NCBI GenBank assembly: GCA_001553355.1
Contig: KQ960844.1
Span: 47,749 to 111,748, forward strand
Direction of reading: 5' to 3'
Origin: Veillonellaceae bacterium DNF00626
GTDB taxonomy: Bacteria; Bacillota; Negativicutes; Veillonellales; Dialisteraceae
DNA length: 64,000 nucleotides
The translations under genes and the position numbers were made by a program. This document shows positions 1-9,104 of this stretch, piece after piece (position 1 is the first letter of the stretch; each line of letters starts with the position of its first letter). The notes beneath the pieces are model-generated. The model searched no databases. It was not told the origin of the DNA and saw only the letters and a program-made list of their open reading frames with translations.

Positions 1-529
1 TTCGATAAAATTCACTTTTCCCACGAATCAAATCACCGCCGGGTAGTACTTCCTCATTATTTTGATAATCCGGCAAATACAATAAATCCCACCGCATATC
101 AGCATCACCGCTATGAATACCGTACCCGTCAATCTCTGCCATCTCCGCATGTGTATAAATATCCTCTACCGACAAACCTAATGCATCCACCGCCTCCGCG
201 CAAAACATCGCCATACTTTCAATTTGTTCAGGCGTAGGCGGCTCTGATCCGAAATCAATCCCATCCGGCGTATCCTGCCAACAACAAGCATCCTTGCAAC
301 AAGCCATAGCAATACCGATAGCCCTACTGTTTCTCCGCCAAGTATGCGCCAATGTGCGAGTAAAATCCTCATGCATCACATGAAAATAACCCGACAAATC
401 AATCACCACATGATACGCCAAAAACTCCGTCATTCGATAAGGCGCCCCCGTCCAATGACAATAAATCCGATCCACATCACCCCGTGCACTTTCTAAAAGC
501 GGACGTATTTCATATAAACTCATTATCAT
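1..529 (-). CDS. N-acetylmuramoyl-L-alanine amidase-like protein, C-terminus beyond window
   Basis: Open frame read on the minus strand from ATG at 529 to the window edge without a stop (176 codons seen). Visible motifs fit an Amidase_2/PGRP zinc amidase fold: YCHWTGAPY near residue 28, YHVVID near 45, HTWRRNSRAIGIAMA near 68, and IHSGDADMRWDL near 136. Such enzymes cut the bond between muramic acid and the stem peptide. An AGGAGA box stands 5 nt before the ATG, and the holin gene ends 2 nt upstream, so the two are co-transcribed as a lysis pair. The fold is assigned by motif reading only; the C-terminal end is not visible. Confidence 0.72.
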   Translation of the reverse strand, partial: MIMSLYEIRPLLESARGDVDRIYCHWTGAPYRMTEFLAYHVVIDLSGYFHVMHEDFTRTLAHTWRRNSRAIGIAMACCKDACCWQDTPDGIDFGSEPPTPEQIESMAMFCAEAVDALGLSVEDIYTHAEMAEIDGYGIHSGDADMRWDLLYLPDYQNNEEVLPGGDLIRGKSEFYR

Positions 530-531
530 AA

Positions 532-1038
532 CTATCTCCTATTTCTCAATAAATCAATCAAACCCACCATGACGTCAACACCGGCGTCATTCAAATTTTC
601 CACGATACTAATCATCTCCGACACCACCAAATAAGACACACAAAGACTGACAAAGAAAGCATCCTCGCCCACCATGATAAGCATCTGATCACCTATGATG
701 CCCCCTATGATAAGGATCAAATAAACAGCCATCTTTCCGCAAAAATGCTTCCGCATCGCATCACTTCTTATCACACCGGCACGCTGAGCCATCGGTATAG
801 ACAAAAAACAAGACCACAAATCCCGTGACCGTACACACTGCTCACGAAGATAACCATAAGCCAAAGCCAACCACTTTGCCAACAAATCAAGAGCCACCAC
901 GATAGCAAAAAGAGAAATCAATGCCACATGCCTCTGCAAAGGCAACAAACACGCCCCTGCCAAAACCTTCACAAACCAACACTCAGACAAGCGATCCCAT
1001 GAACCGTGACAAAACCTCTGCCATTCAGAAAAATCCAT
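532..1038 (-). CDS. Holin, phage_holin_4 type (168 aa)
   Basis: Small membrane protein with three to four hydrophobic segments. It is clearly paralogous to the prophage holin at 10181-10708: both carry LDLL(A/T)KW(L/T)ALAY, an MRK(H/P)FC block and a SI(V/L)EN block. Holins open the inner membrane so that a wall hydrolase can reach the peptidoglycan. The start at 1038 is chosen for its AAAGGAGG box; a longer frame upstream lacks one. It lies between a DUF739-type regulator and the amidase gene, outside the prophage att sites, which suggests a domesticated lysis or export module. Confidence 0.78.
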   Translation of the reverse strand: MDFSEWQRFCHGSWDRLSECWFVKVLAGACLLPLQRHVALISLFAIVVALDLLAKWLALAYGYLREQCVRSRDLWSCFLSIPMAQRAGVIRSDAMRKHFCGKMAVYLILIIGGIIGDQMLIMVGEDAFFVSLCVSYLVVSEMISIVENLNDAGVDVMVGLIDLLRNRR

Positions 1039-1052
1039 ACCAACCTCCTTTC

Positions 1053-1289
1053 CTACAAAAATTCCTCCCAATCATTCTTTTTCGCCCGAAGAAAATATTT
1101 CCCTGCCTCTTCTTCAGGAATAGACAAAACACGAAGCGCCACCGCTATATCACGCTGAGAAAAATGCAACTGGTTATTAAGACGAAGAGAAAGAGACGTC
1201 TTACTCATCCCCAAACGCTTAGCAAATACAATTTCCAAGCCCAATTTTTCCTTAATACGCTTACGCAATTCACCATAATCAAAATCCAT
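1053..1289 (-). CDS. DUF739/Cro-like small regulator (78 aa)
   Basis: Begins MDFDYGELRKRIKEKLG and contains a helix-turn-helix-like FAKRLGMSKTSLSLRLN stretch. The layout matches the prophage protein at 53757-54002 (FDYSYLRGFIKEHFG, then an FADFLGIG helix), both resembling the DUF739 Cro-like family. The start at 1289 follows a GAGGG box 5 nt upstream. It ends 14 nt before the holin start and is probably co-transcribed with holin and amidase. A DNA-binding role is inferred. Confidence 0.62.
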   Translation of the reverse strand: MDFDYGELRKRIKEKLGLEIVFAKRLGMSKTSLSLRLNNQLHFSQRDIAVALRVLSIPEEEAGKYFLRAKKNDWEEFL

Positions 1290-1417
1290 AAAACCCTCAC
1301 TTTCAATATTAAAATAGAACATATGTTCGCTTTTCAAATCAAGAATACCCCTTTACAAAACTCCTGTCAATAGATTTTGAAAGAGATATTTCCCCTATCC
1401 CATAAAAAGGATAAAGG

Positions 1418-1446
1418 AAACCCGACCCACACGAGCCGGGCTTCTT
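1418..1446 (-). terminator. Hairpin after the DUF2922-DUF1659 pair
   Basis: On the minus strand AAGCCCG and CGGGTTT flank a loop of about 12 nt and are followed by a T-rich run. It lies between the DUF1659 stop and the DUF739 gene, so it would limit readthrough into the lysis cassette. Confidence 0.5.
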
Positions 1447-1460
1447 TTCCCGTCCGATGA

Positions 1461-1667
1461 CTAACCGTTCAACGCCACAACATCATGACGCCAAATTCCT
1501 GATACCGGTTTCGGCTGAAGACTACCGATAGCCTTCCCGGCTGCAAGAACAGCTTCATCATTGGCATCAACCTTAATGCGGTTATAAGTCAAACTTTTAA
1601 CCTTATCATTCCCTTCATCGACGCGAATCACAAGTTTCACTTCTTTTGCATTTCTTGATACTGCCAT
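1461..1667 (-). CDS. DUF1659 domain protein (68 aa)
   Basis: Short soluble protein starting MAVSRNAKEVKLVIRVDEG, with VDANDEAVLAAGKAIGSLQ, the pattern of DUF1659. In Firmicutes it is commonly encoded beside DUF2922, as here. No biochemical function is known for the family. The start at 1667 is set by AAGGGGGTG just upstream; an in-frame ATG further upstream lacks a Shine-Dalgarno box. Confidence 0.75.
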   Translation of the reverse strand: MAVSRNAKEVKLVIRVDEGNDKVKSLTYNRIKVDANDEAVLAAGKAIGSLQPKPVSGIWRHDVVALNG

Positions 1668-1703
1668 ACTTTTCACCCCCTTTATATAAGAAATATTCAC
1701 TCA

Positions 1704-1919
1704 TTACTGCAATTCCGTAACAGTAGTTTCGACGATATAAGCCTTATCAAAAGACGAAACATTACGATCATGTACAGTTTTCAAAACCGGCATAATCTTT
1801 TCGGCAGCCTCTTTCACTTCTGCCAAAGCCAACCCATCTTTCGGCCCATTCACTCGAAGAGTCGTTTTAGAATTATCATCCGCCAGATAGCGAATTTCCA
1901 ATTTCTTATGACTGGTCAT
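1704..1919 (-). CDS. DUF2922 domain protein (71 aa)
   Basis: Begins MTSHKKLEIRYLADDNSKTT and contains LRVNGPKDGLALAEVKEAAEKIM, typical of DUF2922. It forms a two-gene unit with DUF1659 36 nt downstream. An AAAGGAG box precedes ATG 1919. Function unknown. The T/A-rich block around 1990-2040 upstream probably holds the promoter, but no clear -35/-10 pair was picked out. Confidence 0.72.
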   Translation of the reverse strand: MTSHKKLEIRYLADDNSKTTLRVNGPKDGLALAEVKEAAEKIMPVLKTVHDRNVSSFDKAYIVETTVTELQ

Positions 1920-2202
1920 ACCTATTCTCCTTTCTTCCAAAGCCCTCCCGGGAAAGCTTCAGTATTTCCGCGTTGTCTATATGGTACAAAAAAGGAGTTT
2001 TAATTTGTTGAAACGGAAAAAATTTATTTTTTTATTATTTGCCATGAATCATCAAAAGAAGCCCTTTCGCCTGATTTAATAACGATGACTCCTTTCCTTA
2101 AAAACAAAAGGTAAGTGCCGACTTTTAAGGCTGAAATAACCCCCGAGTACGCATTTTGCATATTTACTCAAAGAAACAGTTTTATCCTCCGGAAAAATTT
2201 TC

Positions 2203-2231
2203 TTGACAGGGTATGGACAAAATGATATAGT
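2203..2231 (+). promoter_or_regulatory. Sigma-A promoter of the metQ T-box leader
   Basis: TTGACA at 2203-2208, a 17-nt spacer, then TATAGT at 2226-2231. Transcription would start near 2238, at the 5' end of the T-box RNA. Confidence 0.75.
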
Positions 2232-2237
2232 TAGTTC

Positions 2238-2499
2238 AACTTCAAATTCGCAATGAAGAGAAGAGTAGATATGTTAAAACGGCAAAGAGAGCTCCGGTGG
2301 GTGAGAAGGAGTGCGGAGGAATATATCGAAGATGGTCTCTGAGCACGGTGTATCGAATAATAAGATAGCCCGGGTGTTCCCGTTATAGAGCTGCGGTATC
2401 AAGGTTTATCCGGCGTACCTACAGAGATTTGTATGGTGACATGCAAATGAAATTGGGTGGTAACACGATCTTTCGTCCCATGGGGATGGAGGATTTTTT
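2238..2499 (+). promoter_or_regulatory. T-box riboswitch, methionine specific
   Basis: Stem I elements are visible near 2262-2345 (AGAGAGCTCCGGTGGGTGAGAA region). A likely specifier codon ATG follows GAAG near 2333, and the conserved T-box GGGTGGTAACACG lies at about 2455-2467. The bulge word TGGT would pair with an ACCA tRNA end (discriminator A), fitting tRNA-Met. A strong terminator follows: 2468-2479 pairs with 2483-2494 around a 3-nt loop, then a T run. Uncharged tRNA-Met should favour the antiterminator and switch on metQ, consistent with the downstream product. Confidence 0.85.
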
Positions 2500-2521
2500 T
2501 ATTGCTAAAAAGGAGTACATT

Positions 2522-2563
2522 ATGATAATAATTCACAAACGAATGGGCGTTATGCCCTATTAA
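2522..2563 (+). CDS. Possible 13-codon leader peptide with three Met
   Basis: AAAAAGGAG stands 6 nt before ATG 2522. The peptide reads MIIIHKRMGVMPY and then stops. GGGC and GCCC around GTTAT (2546-2559) form a small hairpin overlapping its end. It lies between the T-box terminator and metQ. It could be a second, translation-based methionine sensor or simply chance; nothing but position and the good ribosome site supports it. Confidence 0.35.
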   Translation: MIIIHKRMGVMPY

Positions 2564-2631
2564 TAACAATTTTTCTCAGCGTTTTTATTTTTTATATTTC
2601 ATTTCATTTGTAGTATATAGGAGGTTACATC

Positions 2632-3450
2632 ATGAATTTCAAAAAAACGATTGCATTATCTTTGGCAGCTTGTGCCATTATCGGGCTCAGCGGTTGTGGC
2701 GGAAATGATAAGAAAGCACCTGTTTCCGCAGATAAAAAGGAAATTACTTTAGGTATTACACCGGGATATTCTGAACAAATAGCGGAATTTGTTGCTAAAG
2801 AAGCAGAAAAAGAAGGAATCAAAATCACTCTCAAGTCTTTTTCCGATTATGTCACGCCGAATCAAGCTTTGGCATCAGGAGATATTGATTTAAATAGTTA
2901 TCAGCATAAGCCCTACTTGGATGCGTTTAATGAAAAGAACGGCACGACACTGATTTCCATAGGAAATACTTACTTAGCGCCTCTTCGTGTGTATTCCAAT
3001 AAAATCACAAGCCTAAAAGATTTGCCGGACGGAGCTAAAATTTCCATTCCTAATGATCCGTCCAACGGTGGTCGTGCACTTCTGCTCTTAGCTCATGAGG
3101 GGATTATCAAATTAAAAGAAGGCACTGATCCGGTCAAAGCTGTCGTGGGTGATATTTCTGAAAACCCGAAGCACATTGAGTTTGTTGAATTGGAAGCTGC
3201 TCAGCTCCCTCGGTCTTTAGATGATGTAACTGTTTCGGTCATCAACGCAGGTTACGCTAAATCTGCCGGTCTTGACACGAAAAAAGCTTTAGCCACTGAG
3301 GATAATACCAGTCCTTATGTAAACATCATTGCCGCTCGTGAACAAGATAAAGATAATCCGAATTTCAAAAAAGTGGTAAAGATTTTCCAGTCTGAATTGG
3401 TCAAGAAATATATCAATGATAATTTCTCCGATGGATTGGTTCCGGCATAA
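2632..3450 (+). CDS. metQ: Methionine ABC transporter substrate-binding lipoprotein MetQ/NlpA
   Basis: 272 residues. A lipoprotein signal peptide ends in LSGC with the lipidated Cys at residue 22. The mature part has the NlpA-family pattern (ITLGITPGYSEQI, DYVTPNQALASGDIDLNSYQHKPYLDAF, ISIPNDPSNGGRALLLL). It captures methionine outside the inner membrane for the MetNI permease. No metN or metI lies nearby, so this is a stand-alone binding-protein gene. Expression is predicted to follow tRNA-Met charging through the T-box leader. Confidence 0.9.
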   Translation: MNFKKTIALSLAACAIIGLSGCGGNDKKAPVSADKKEITLGITPGYSEQIAEFVAKEAEKEGIKITLKSFSDYVTPNQALASGDIDLNSYQHKPYLDAFNEKNGTTLISIGNTYLAPLRVYSNKITSLKDLPDGAKISIPNDPSNGGRALLLLAHEGIIKLKEGTDPVKAVVGDISENPKHIEFVELEAAQLPRSLDDVTVSVINAGYAKSAGLDTKKALATEDNTSPYVNIIAAREQDKDNPNFKKVVKIFQSELVKKYINDNFSDGLVPA

Positions 3451-3462
3451 GATAATCACTAA

Positions 3463-3498
3463 AAAAGAGACGACATTCCTTTCCGTGTCGTCTCTTTT
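3463..3498 (+). terminator. Terminator of metQ
   Basis: AAAAGAGACGACA pairs with TGTCGTCTCTTTT around a 10-nt loop just after the metQ stop. Confidence 0.9.
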
Positions 3499-3550
3499 AA
3501 TTTATCACTATTACACACCTATTTTTATTACATTTATTCTAATCAATTAT

Positions 3551-3579
3551 TTGACTTGATTTATATGTTTATATATAAT
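3551..3579 (+). promoter_or_regulatory. Promoter of the PH-domain gene
   Basis: TTGACT at 3551-3556, a 17-nt spacer and TATAAT at 3574-3579. Confidence 0.75.
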
Positions 3580-3623
3580 TTAAACATAGCTATATTTTAA
3601 TTCAAATACAAGGAGGCTTTATC

Positions 3624-4097
3624 ATGTCTAACATAGCTAACGATTTAAAAAGAAACGAAGAAGTAATATCTCAAGCGAAGGTTCATTGGACCCCATTATT
3701 TTTACCAATAGTTTTATTTATTATATCAATTATGTTAACTCACACTATGATTCTCCCCATTCTTTTTGCTATTATAGCTATTTGGACTTTTCTATCATTG
3801 CGCAAGACACAATTAGTTCTTACAAACCAACGATTAATTGGTAAATATGGTATCATCAGTACGTTACAAATGGATAGCCCATTAAATAAAATTGTTTCTA
3901 TATCAGTGCATAAGAATTTTTTCGGAAGAATACTCGGATATTCTACAATCGTAGTCAGTACTGCCAGTACTATTTATAATTTTAAATACATACGAAATAG
4001 TGACCAATTTAAACATACGGTTTTAGAAGAAATGGATAATTTTGAAGAAACAAAAATTAAAAATCAGGCAGCTGCTCTTGCCGGTGTTATAAAATAA
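3624..4097 (+). CDS. PH-domain (bPH2/DUF304-like) membrane protein (157 aa)
   Basis: Two adjacent hydrophobic segments (about residues 20-55) are followed by a small beta-rich domain with LVLTNQRLIGKYGIIS and VVSTASTIYNFKYIRN, the signature of bacterial PH-like DUF304 proteins. It probably sits in the inner membrane with the PH domain in the cytoplasm. It is monocistronic, with its own promoter upstream and a terminator downstream. Role unknown. Confidence 0.7.
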   Translation: MSNIANDLKRNEEVISQAKVHWTPLFLPIVLFIISIMLTHTMILPILFAIIAIWTFLSLRKTQLVLTNQRLIGKYGIISTLQMDSPLNKIVSISVHKNFFGRILGYSTIVVSTASTIYNFKYIRNSDQFKHTVLEEMDNFEETKIKNQAAALAGVIK

Positions 4098-4138
4098 TAA
4101 CAATAAAAGGAAATATTTATGTATAATTCCCCCTTTCA

Positions 4139-4174
4139 AAAAAGTTTTCCCTATCGCAGGGAAAACTTTTTTTG
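4139..4174. terminator. Bidirectional terminator
   Basis: AAAAAAGTTTTCCCT and AGGGAAAACTTTTTTT around a 5-nt loop, between convergent genes (PH-domain gene and YigZ gene). Confidence 0.9.
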
Positions 4175-4177
4175 TTT

Positions 4178-4819
4178 TTATCGTACTGATTCATCAATCG
4201 CTACGTATTCTTCGCCTATTTTTTCTATCATGGCTTTGCCGCCGGTCAGATCACGAATATACGCTCGATGTACTACTTCTTCATCGGGTAAGCAATGAAA
4301 AGTCATCGTCACCGATTCACCAAACGTTCGATCAATCATGCGAATGTCTTTTTCTTTGATATAATGTTCAAAAGCACCTACATCACCATAGGAAAAGGTA
4401 AATTTCATCAATGCATATGGTTTTTGTAAAATAATGGGCGCTTTACCCAGTGAGTCTGCCACTCTACCGCTATATGCTCTTGTCAATCCGCCAGCGCCTA
4501 ATTTAATACCGCCAAAGTATCGAGTCACCACTACCAACACATGGGTTAACTCATTTTTTTGTAATACATGCAACATCGGATGCCCGGCCGTGCCTTGCGG
4601 TTCTCCGTCATCGCTTGATTTTTCTTTTACTTGTGTTGTTCCGATGCGCCACGCCCAACAATGATGTGTTGCATCTTTATATTTTTTTCTAAGCTTTTCT
4701 AACTTTTCCATTCCCTCTGTTTCATCTTTCACCGGACACAAAGTGGTAATGAAAAGGGATTTTTTTATTTCTTTTTTTTCTTGATATATTTCTTTTACTG
4801 TTCGATAGGCTGTAAGCAT
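4178..4819 (-). CDS. YigZ/IMPACT family protein (213 aa)
   Basis: The N-terminal IMPACT/UPF0029 domain is visible as KKSLFITTLCPV, HHCWAWRIG, SSDDGEPQGTAGHPML, and VVTRYFGGIKLGAGGLTRAYS. A DUF1949-like C-terminal domain follows. Family members are thought to act near translation or stress responses; the exact role is not settled. The start at 4819 is chosen because AAAGGAGG lies 5 nt upstream; an in-frame ATG at 4846 lacks a ribosome site. Confidence 0.88.
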   Translation of the reverse strand: MLTAYRTVKEIYQEKKEIKKSLFITTLCPVKDETEGMEKLEKLRKKYKDATHHCWAWRIGTTQVKEKSSDDGEPQGTAGHPMLHVLQKNELTHVLVVVTRYFGGIKLGAGGLTRAYSGRVADSLGKAPIILQKPYALMKFTFSYGDVGAFEHYIKEKDIRMIDRTFGESVTMTFHCLPDEEVVHRAYIRDLTGGKAMIEKIGEEYVAIDESVR

Positions 4820-5026
4820 ACTGTCCTCCTTTGCCGATTGTACCATGATTTTTCTTCTTTTACTACCGTTATATGCTTGAGTTTTCTCCGTTTTTTCTTA
4901 TTTTTTTCAGTGGATAATATACAAAAAAAAGTGCTATAATATTTAGGTTATTTTTGCGTGAAATAGACTCCGCTATGTTATAATTATTTATATGTGTTTA
5001 AATATATTGAAAGACGGTTCAACAGT

Positions 5027-5452
5027 ATGACAGAGAAAAAAGTAATGATTACTTGCACATCTTTACAGCGTGATGAGCACGGTAAAACGGATCGTATGGT
5101 ATTAAAGACGCCCGGCTTGTACGGTGAGTCACCGGATTATCGTTATGTGACGTATGAAGAAACTTCTTTGTCGGGTATGGACGGAACTACCACAACCATT
5201 CGCATGTATGATGATCGAGCTACCTTATCACGCCGCGGATCATTTTTACAGGAAACGATATTTCGTCCGGGTACGGTAGAGAAGTCACCATACATGACCC
5301 CCATGGGGCCTATTCAGATGGTCACCACTGCGCATGCTGTGGAAGATGGCATCAAAGATGGCAATGGACGACTACGCCTTGTATTTGAAGTGGAATTGAA
5401 GGGTCTTTTTGTCCATTTGAATGAAATTATTATTGACGTCCGGGAGGCATAA
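5027..5452 (+). CDS. DUF1934 (YwiB-like) beta-barrel protein
   Basis: 141 residues starting MTEKKVMITCTSLQRDE. GTTTTIRMYDDRATLSRRGSF and TPMGPIQMVTTAHAVEDG fit the DUF1934 family, a small calycin-like barrel of unknown role. It sits directly before argS, as ywiB does in Bacillus. The start is uncertain: ATG 5027 has only a weak GACGG box, and a GTG at 4994 is in frame. A TATAAT at 4979-4984 is the likely -10 of the three-gene operon. Confidence 0.75.
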   Translation: MTEKKVMITCTSLQRDEHGKTDRMVLKTPGLYGESPDYRYVTYEETSLSGMDGTTTTIRMYDDRATLSRRGSFLQETIFRPGTVEKSPYMTPMGPIQMVTTAHAVEDGIKDGNGRLRLVFEVELKGLFVHLNEIIIDVREA

Positions 5453-5459
5453 CGTATTT

Positions 5460-7124
5460 ATGGAAGTAAGAGAAGAATTAGAAATCCTCATTGAAGAGGC
5501 ACGGAAAAAAGCTATCGCTGATGGGGCTTTGCCGGAAGGTGATTACGCACCGGTGCAGCGGCCGGAAATACCAAAGATGAAAAATTTTGGTGATTATTCT
5601 ACCAATGCCGCTATGCAATGGGCAAAAACGGCTCATCTCTCCCCGCGAGCTATTGCGGAAATTCTTGTAAAATATATAACATCTCCGATGATATCATCTG
5701 TCAATATCGCCGGCGCCGGTTTTATTAATTTCTTTTTATCGGAAAATACTATCTATCGTGAGTTACAACAGATTTTAGCCACCGGTGCAAGTTACGGCGA
5801 TTTGCCAAAGGATAAGAAGGATCGTATTTTAGTGGAATATGTATCTGCTAATCCGACCGGGCCGCTTCATATCGGTCATGCACGAGGAGCTGCTTATGGT
5901 TCGGCTTTGGTCAATTTACTTCGTGCTGCCGGCTATGATGTCTTATCTGAATATTATGTTAATGATGCGGGTAATCAAATTGAGCATTTAGCGGAATCAG
6001 TCAATGCTCGTTATTTGCAGCTTTTGGGAAAAGACGCAGAGGTTCCTGAAGATGGTTATCACGGTCATGATATTGTAGAAACAGCACAATCTATCATTGA
6101 TCGGGAAGGAGATAAATACCTTTCCATGAAGGAATCTGACCGATTGACTGTTTTTAAAAAGGTAGCTTTGGAAGAAAAATTATCTATTTTGAAAAAGGAT
6201 TTAACGGATTTTCATGTTTCTTTTGATCAATGGTTTTCTGAAAAGTCGCTTTATCCTGACCAGGTAAATGCCGCTATTGACATCTTGAAAGACAAGGGCA
6301 AGCTTTATGAAAAAGATGGTGCGTGGTGGCTTCGCACGACGGATAACGGCGATGACAAGGATCGCGTAGTCATCCGTGCCAATGGTGTACCTACGTACTT
6401 TTGCTCGGATATTGCTTATATTCCCAATAAAATCTCTCGCGGTTATAATAAACTCATAGATATCTGGGGCGCTGATCATCACGGATACATCATCCGAATT
6501 CATTCAGCCATGAAATTTTTAGGCTATGATCCCAATGATTTTGAAATCATGCTGCTTCAGATGGTCACTCTTCTTCGCGACGGTGAGGCTGTAAAAATGT
6601 CCAAGCGAACCGGAGAGGCGGTATCGCTTCGTGAATTAATGGATGAGGTAGGCTGCGATGCGGCTCGCTATTTCTTCTGTAGTCGTACGTTAGACAGCCA
6701 GATGGATTTTGATATTAATTTAGCCAAAAAACATTCCGCCGATAATCCGGTGTATTATATCCAATATGCTCATGCACGAATTCATAGTCTTTTTCATCAG
6801 GCAAAAGACGCCGGTGTCACTTGGGGCGATTGGACAAACACAAATTTCACACTGCTAAAAGAAGATTGTGAAATCGACTTAATAAAGAAAATGGAAAATT
6901 ATCGCACGCTCATTGCCGGTGCTGCTGAAGAAAGAGCTCCGCACCGCATAGCTAATTATGCTTATGAATTGGCTGGACTTTTCCACCATTTCTATAAAGA
7001 GTGTCGTATTTTAGGCGTTGACCCGGAGCTTACGAAAGCACGCTTGGGGCTTATCACTGCCGTTCAATATGTACTCGTTCACGGACTAAATATCTTAGGC
7101 ATTTCTGCGCCGAAACATATGTAA
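5460..7124 (+). CDS. argS: Arginyl-tRNA synthetase
   Basis: 554 residues, class I. The HIGH motif (PLHIGHARG) begins near residue 137 and the KMSKR motif (VKMSKRTG) near 379, with the N-terminal additional domain before them and an anticodon-binding DALR-like C-terminus. It charges tRNA-Arg in the cytoplasm. GGGAGG lies 12 nt before the ATG, inside the tail of the DUF1934 gene, so translation may be coupled. It is followed 11 nt later by pyrG, in a probable DUF1934-argS-pyrG operon. Confidence 0.95.
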   Translation: MEVREELEILIEEARKKAIADGALPEGDYAPVQRPEIPKMKNFGDYSTNAAMQWAKTAHLSPRAIAEILVKYITSPMISSVNIAGAGFINFFLSENTIYRELQQILATGASYGDLPKDKKDRILVEYVSANPTGPLHIGHARGAAYGSALVNLLRAAGYDVLSEYYVNDAGNQIEHLAESVNARYLQLLGKDAEVPEDGYHGHDIVETAQSIIDREGDKYLSMKESDRLTVFKKVALEEKLSILKKDLTDFHVSFDQWFSEKSLYPDQVNAAIDILKDKGKLYEKDGAWWLRTTDNGDDKDRVVIRANGVPTYFCSDIAYIPNKISRGYNKLIDIWGADHHGYIIRIHSAMKFLGYDPNDFEIMLLQMVTLLRDGEAVKMSKRTGEAVSLRELMDEVGCDAARYFFCSRTLDSQMDFDINLAKKHSADNPVYYIQYAHARIHSLFHQAKDAGVTWGDWTNTNFTLLKEDCEIDLIKKMENYRTLIAGAAEERAPHRIANYAYELAGLFHHFYKECRILGVDPELTKARLGLITAVQYVLVHGLNILGISAPKHM

Positions 7125-7135
7125 AAGGAGGACAC

Positions 7136-8758
7136 ATGACAAAGTATATTTTCGTTACCGGTGGAGTTGTTTCATCATTAGGAAAAGGTATTACCGCTGC
7201 TTCTTTAGGTCGTCTTTTGAAAAACAGAGGGTACAAAGTGACCATTCAAAAATTCGACCCTTATATTAATATTGACCCGGGCACTATGAGTCCTTATCAG
7301 CATGGTGAGGTTTTCGTTACCGATGACGGTGCTGAGACGGATTTGGATTTGGGTCATTATGAACGTTTCGTTGATGAAAATTTATCGAAAGCCTCTAACG
7401 TAACTACGGGCAAAGTTTATCAATCAGTCATCAACAAGGAAAGAAAGGGCGAATATTTAGGCTCAACCATTCAGGTCATTCCTCACATTACCAATGAAAT
7501 CAAGGAACGTGTCATGCGTGTGGGCAAAGCCGATAATGCAGATATTGTTATCACGGAAATAGGAGGCACTGTAGGTGATATCGAATCACTTCCTTTCTTG
7601 GAAGCTATCCGCCAAGTGCGTAAAGATTTACCCAACAAAAATGATGTGATTTATATCCATGTCACACTCGTTCCCTATATTTCCGCTGCCGAAGAATTAA
7701 AGACAAAACCTACCCAGCACAGCGTAAAAGAATTACGATCCATCGGTATTCAACCGGATATCATCGTTTGCCGTACTGTGAAAGAATTGTCCGAAAACAT
7801 GAAAAAGAAAATTGCCCTTTTCTGTGATGTAGAGCCGGATGCCGTCATTAATAATCTCACAGCAGACAGCATTTATGACGTTCCGCTCCTCATGGAGCAA
7901 GAAGGCTTAGATCATATCGCCTTGAAAAAATTGGGATTAGCCGATCGCCCTGTGGATTTAAGCGACTGGAAAGACATGGTCGCTCGTATTCATAATGCCA
8001 AAGGTGTGACACGCATTGCTTTAGTAGGGAAATATGTAAAGCTTCACGATGCTTACCTTTCTGTCGTAGAAGCACTCTCCCATGCAGGTTACGCCTATGG
8101 AACGAAAATTGATATTCGATGGGTTAATTCCGAAGAACTAGAGGAAAACAAACCTGATTTAAGTGAAGTATTTAAAGACATTGATGGAATTATCGTGCCC
8201 GGCGGCTTTGGCTATCGCGGTATCGAAGGAAAGATTGACGCCATACGTTACGCCAGAGAAAATAAAATTCCTTTTTTAGGTCTATGTCTTGGTATGCAAT
8301 GTGCCGTTATCGAATTTGCCAGAAATGTATGTGCTATGAAAAAAGCCAACTCTTCTGAATTTATACCGGATACCCCCTATCCCGTCATTGATCTCATGAG
8401 CGATCAGGAAGATGTGACAGAAAAAGGCGGTACCATGCGTTTAGGTATTTATCCGTGCAAACTGAAAGATAGTACCAAAGCAAGAAAGCTTTATGATAAT
8501 AAAGAAATTATCTACGAACGTCATCGTCATCGCTATGAAGTGTCCAATGAGCTTCGCCCGATACTGGAAAAAGCCGGGCTTGTAATTTCCGGCACCAGTC
8601 CGGACGGTCGCTTAGTAGAAATCATCGAACTCAAAGACCATCCCTACTTTGAAGCCACCCAAGCTCATCCGGAATTTAAAAGTCGTCCCAATCGACCGCA
8701 TCCGTTATTCTTAGGGTTCATCGAAGCAGCCTTAAAGGAACGAAAGAAAAAAGAATAA
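7136..8758 (+). CDS. pyrG: CTP synthase
   Basis: 540 residues, normal length. The N-terminal synthetase domain opens [19 protein letters not shown]; the C-terminal glutamine amidotransferase domain has GLCLGMQ with the nucleophile Cys and [11 protein letters not shown] with the catalytic His/Glu. It turns UTP, ATP and glutamine into CTP. The ribosome site AAAAGGAGG is strong. The downstream hairpin ends the operon. The prophage lies about 150 bp beyond its stop codon and does not interrupt it. Confidence 0.97.
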   Translation: MTKYIFVTGGVVSSLGKGITAASLGRLLKNRGYKVTIQKFDPYINIDPGTMSPYQHGEVFVTDDGAETDLDLGHYERFVDENLSKASNVTTGKVYQSVINKERKGEYLGSTIQVIPHITNEIKERVMRVGKADNADIVITEIGGTVGDIESLPFLEAIRQVRKDLPNKNDVIYIHVTLVPYISAAEELKTKPTQHSVKELRSIGIQPDIIVCRTVKELSENMKKKIALFCDVEPDAVINNLTADSIYDVPLLMEQEGLDHIALKKLGLADRPVDLSDWKDMVARIHNAKGVTRIALVGKYVKLHDAYLSVVEALSHAGYAYGTKIDIRWVNSEELEENKPDLSEVFKDIDGIIVPGGFGYRGIEGKIDAIRYARENKIPFLGLCLGMQCAVIEFARNVCAMKKANSSEFIPDTPYPVIDLMSDQEDVTEKGGTMRLGIYPCKLKDSTKARKLYDNKEIIYERHRHRYEVSNELRPILEKAGLVISGTSPDGRLVEIIELKDHPYFEATQAHPEFKSRPNRPHPLFLGFIEAALKERKKKE

Positions 8759-8764
8759 CATATC

Positions 8765-8795
8765 AAAGCTCGATACACTGTGATCGGGCTTTTTA
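8765..8795 (+). terminator. Terminator of pyrG
   Basis: AAAGCTCGAT pairs with ATCGGGCTTT (one G-T pair) and is followed by T residues. Confidence 0.85.
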
Positions 8796-8908
8796 TTTAT
8801 CCAAAACATGATGTTGGTATATAATATAAGAAGTAATTTTATGAAATAATTATATCTGTCAATTTATCCGATAAAATAAGTACTTCCGTCAATTCTCAAA
8901 ATTAATTT

Positions 8909-8929
8909 TGGTAGCCACGTGGTAGCCAC
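8909..8929 (+). other. attL core of the prophage
   Basis: A 21-bp sequence made of two GGTAGCCAC words joined by GT, preceded by T, matches 57595-57615 exactly. A third word, GTGGTAGCCACG, lies inside the prophage end at 8986-8997 and may be an integrase site. Each GTGG-TAG-CCAC is an imperfect palindrome. The site lies between the pyrG terminator and the late-operon terminator. The stretch 8796-9022 holds no gene. Confidence 0.82.
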
Positions 8930-9022
8930 GCAAAAAACTAACCTGTCATTTTCCCCGACAAATTGAGAAAATAATTGTCATCTTTGTGGTAGCCACGATA
9001 AAATTTTATCAACAAAAAATAA

Positions 9023-9080
9023 AAAACGGTATAAAGAAAAAGTCCTTTTTATCTGACTCTTTCTCTACACCGTTTTTTTG
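9023..9080. terminator. Large hairpin ending the phage late operon
   Basis: AAAAAACGGT(A)TA at the left pairs with TACACCGTTTTTTT at the right through a long imperfect stem that also pairs the AGAAAAAGTC and GACTCTTTCTC parts. A-rich and T-rich flanks make it work on both strands. Confidence 0.85.
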
Positions 9081-9104
9081 ATGTTATTTATATTATTTTT
9101 TTCA

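Noticed and set aside
178-372. 64-codon minus-strand frame inside the amidase gene
   Set aside because: It is in another frame of the partial amidase, which shows clear family motifs.
8986-8997. A second possible attL boundary at the third GTGGTAGCCACG copy
   Set aside because: It matches attR over only 11 bases, against 21 for the outer copy; more likely an integrase-binding site.
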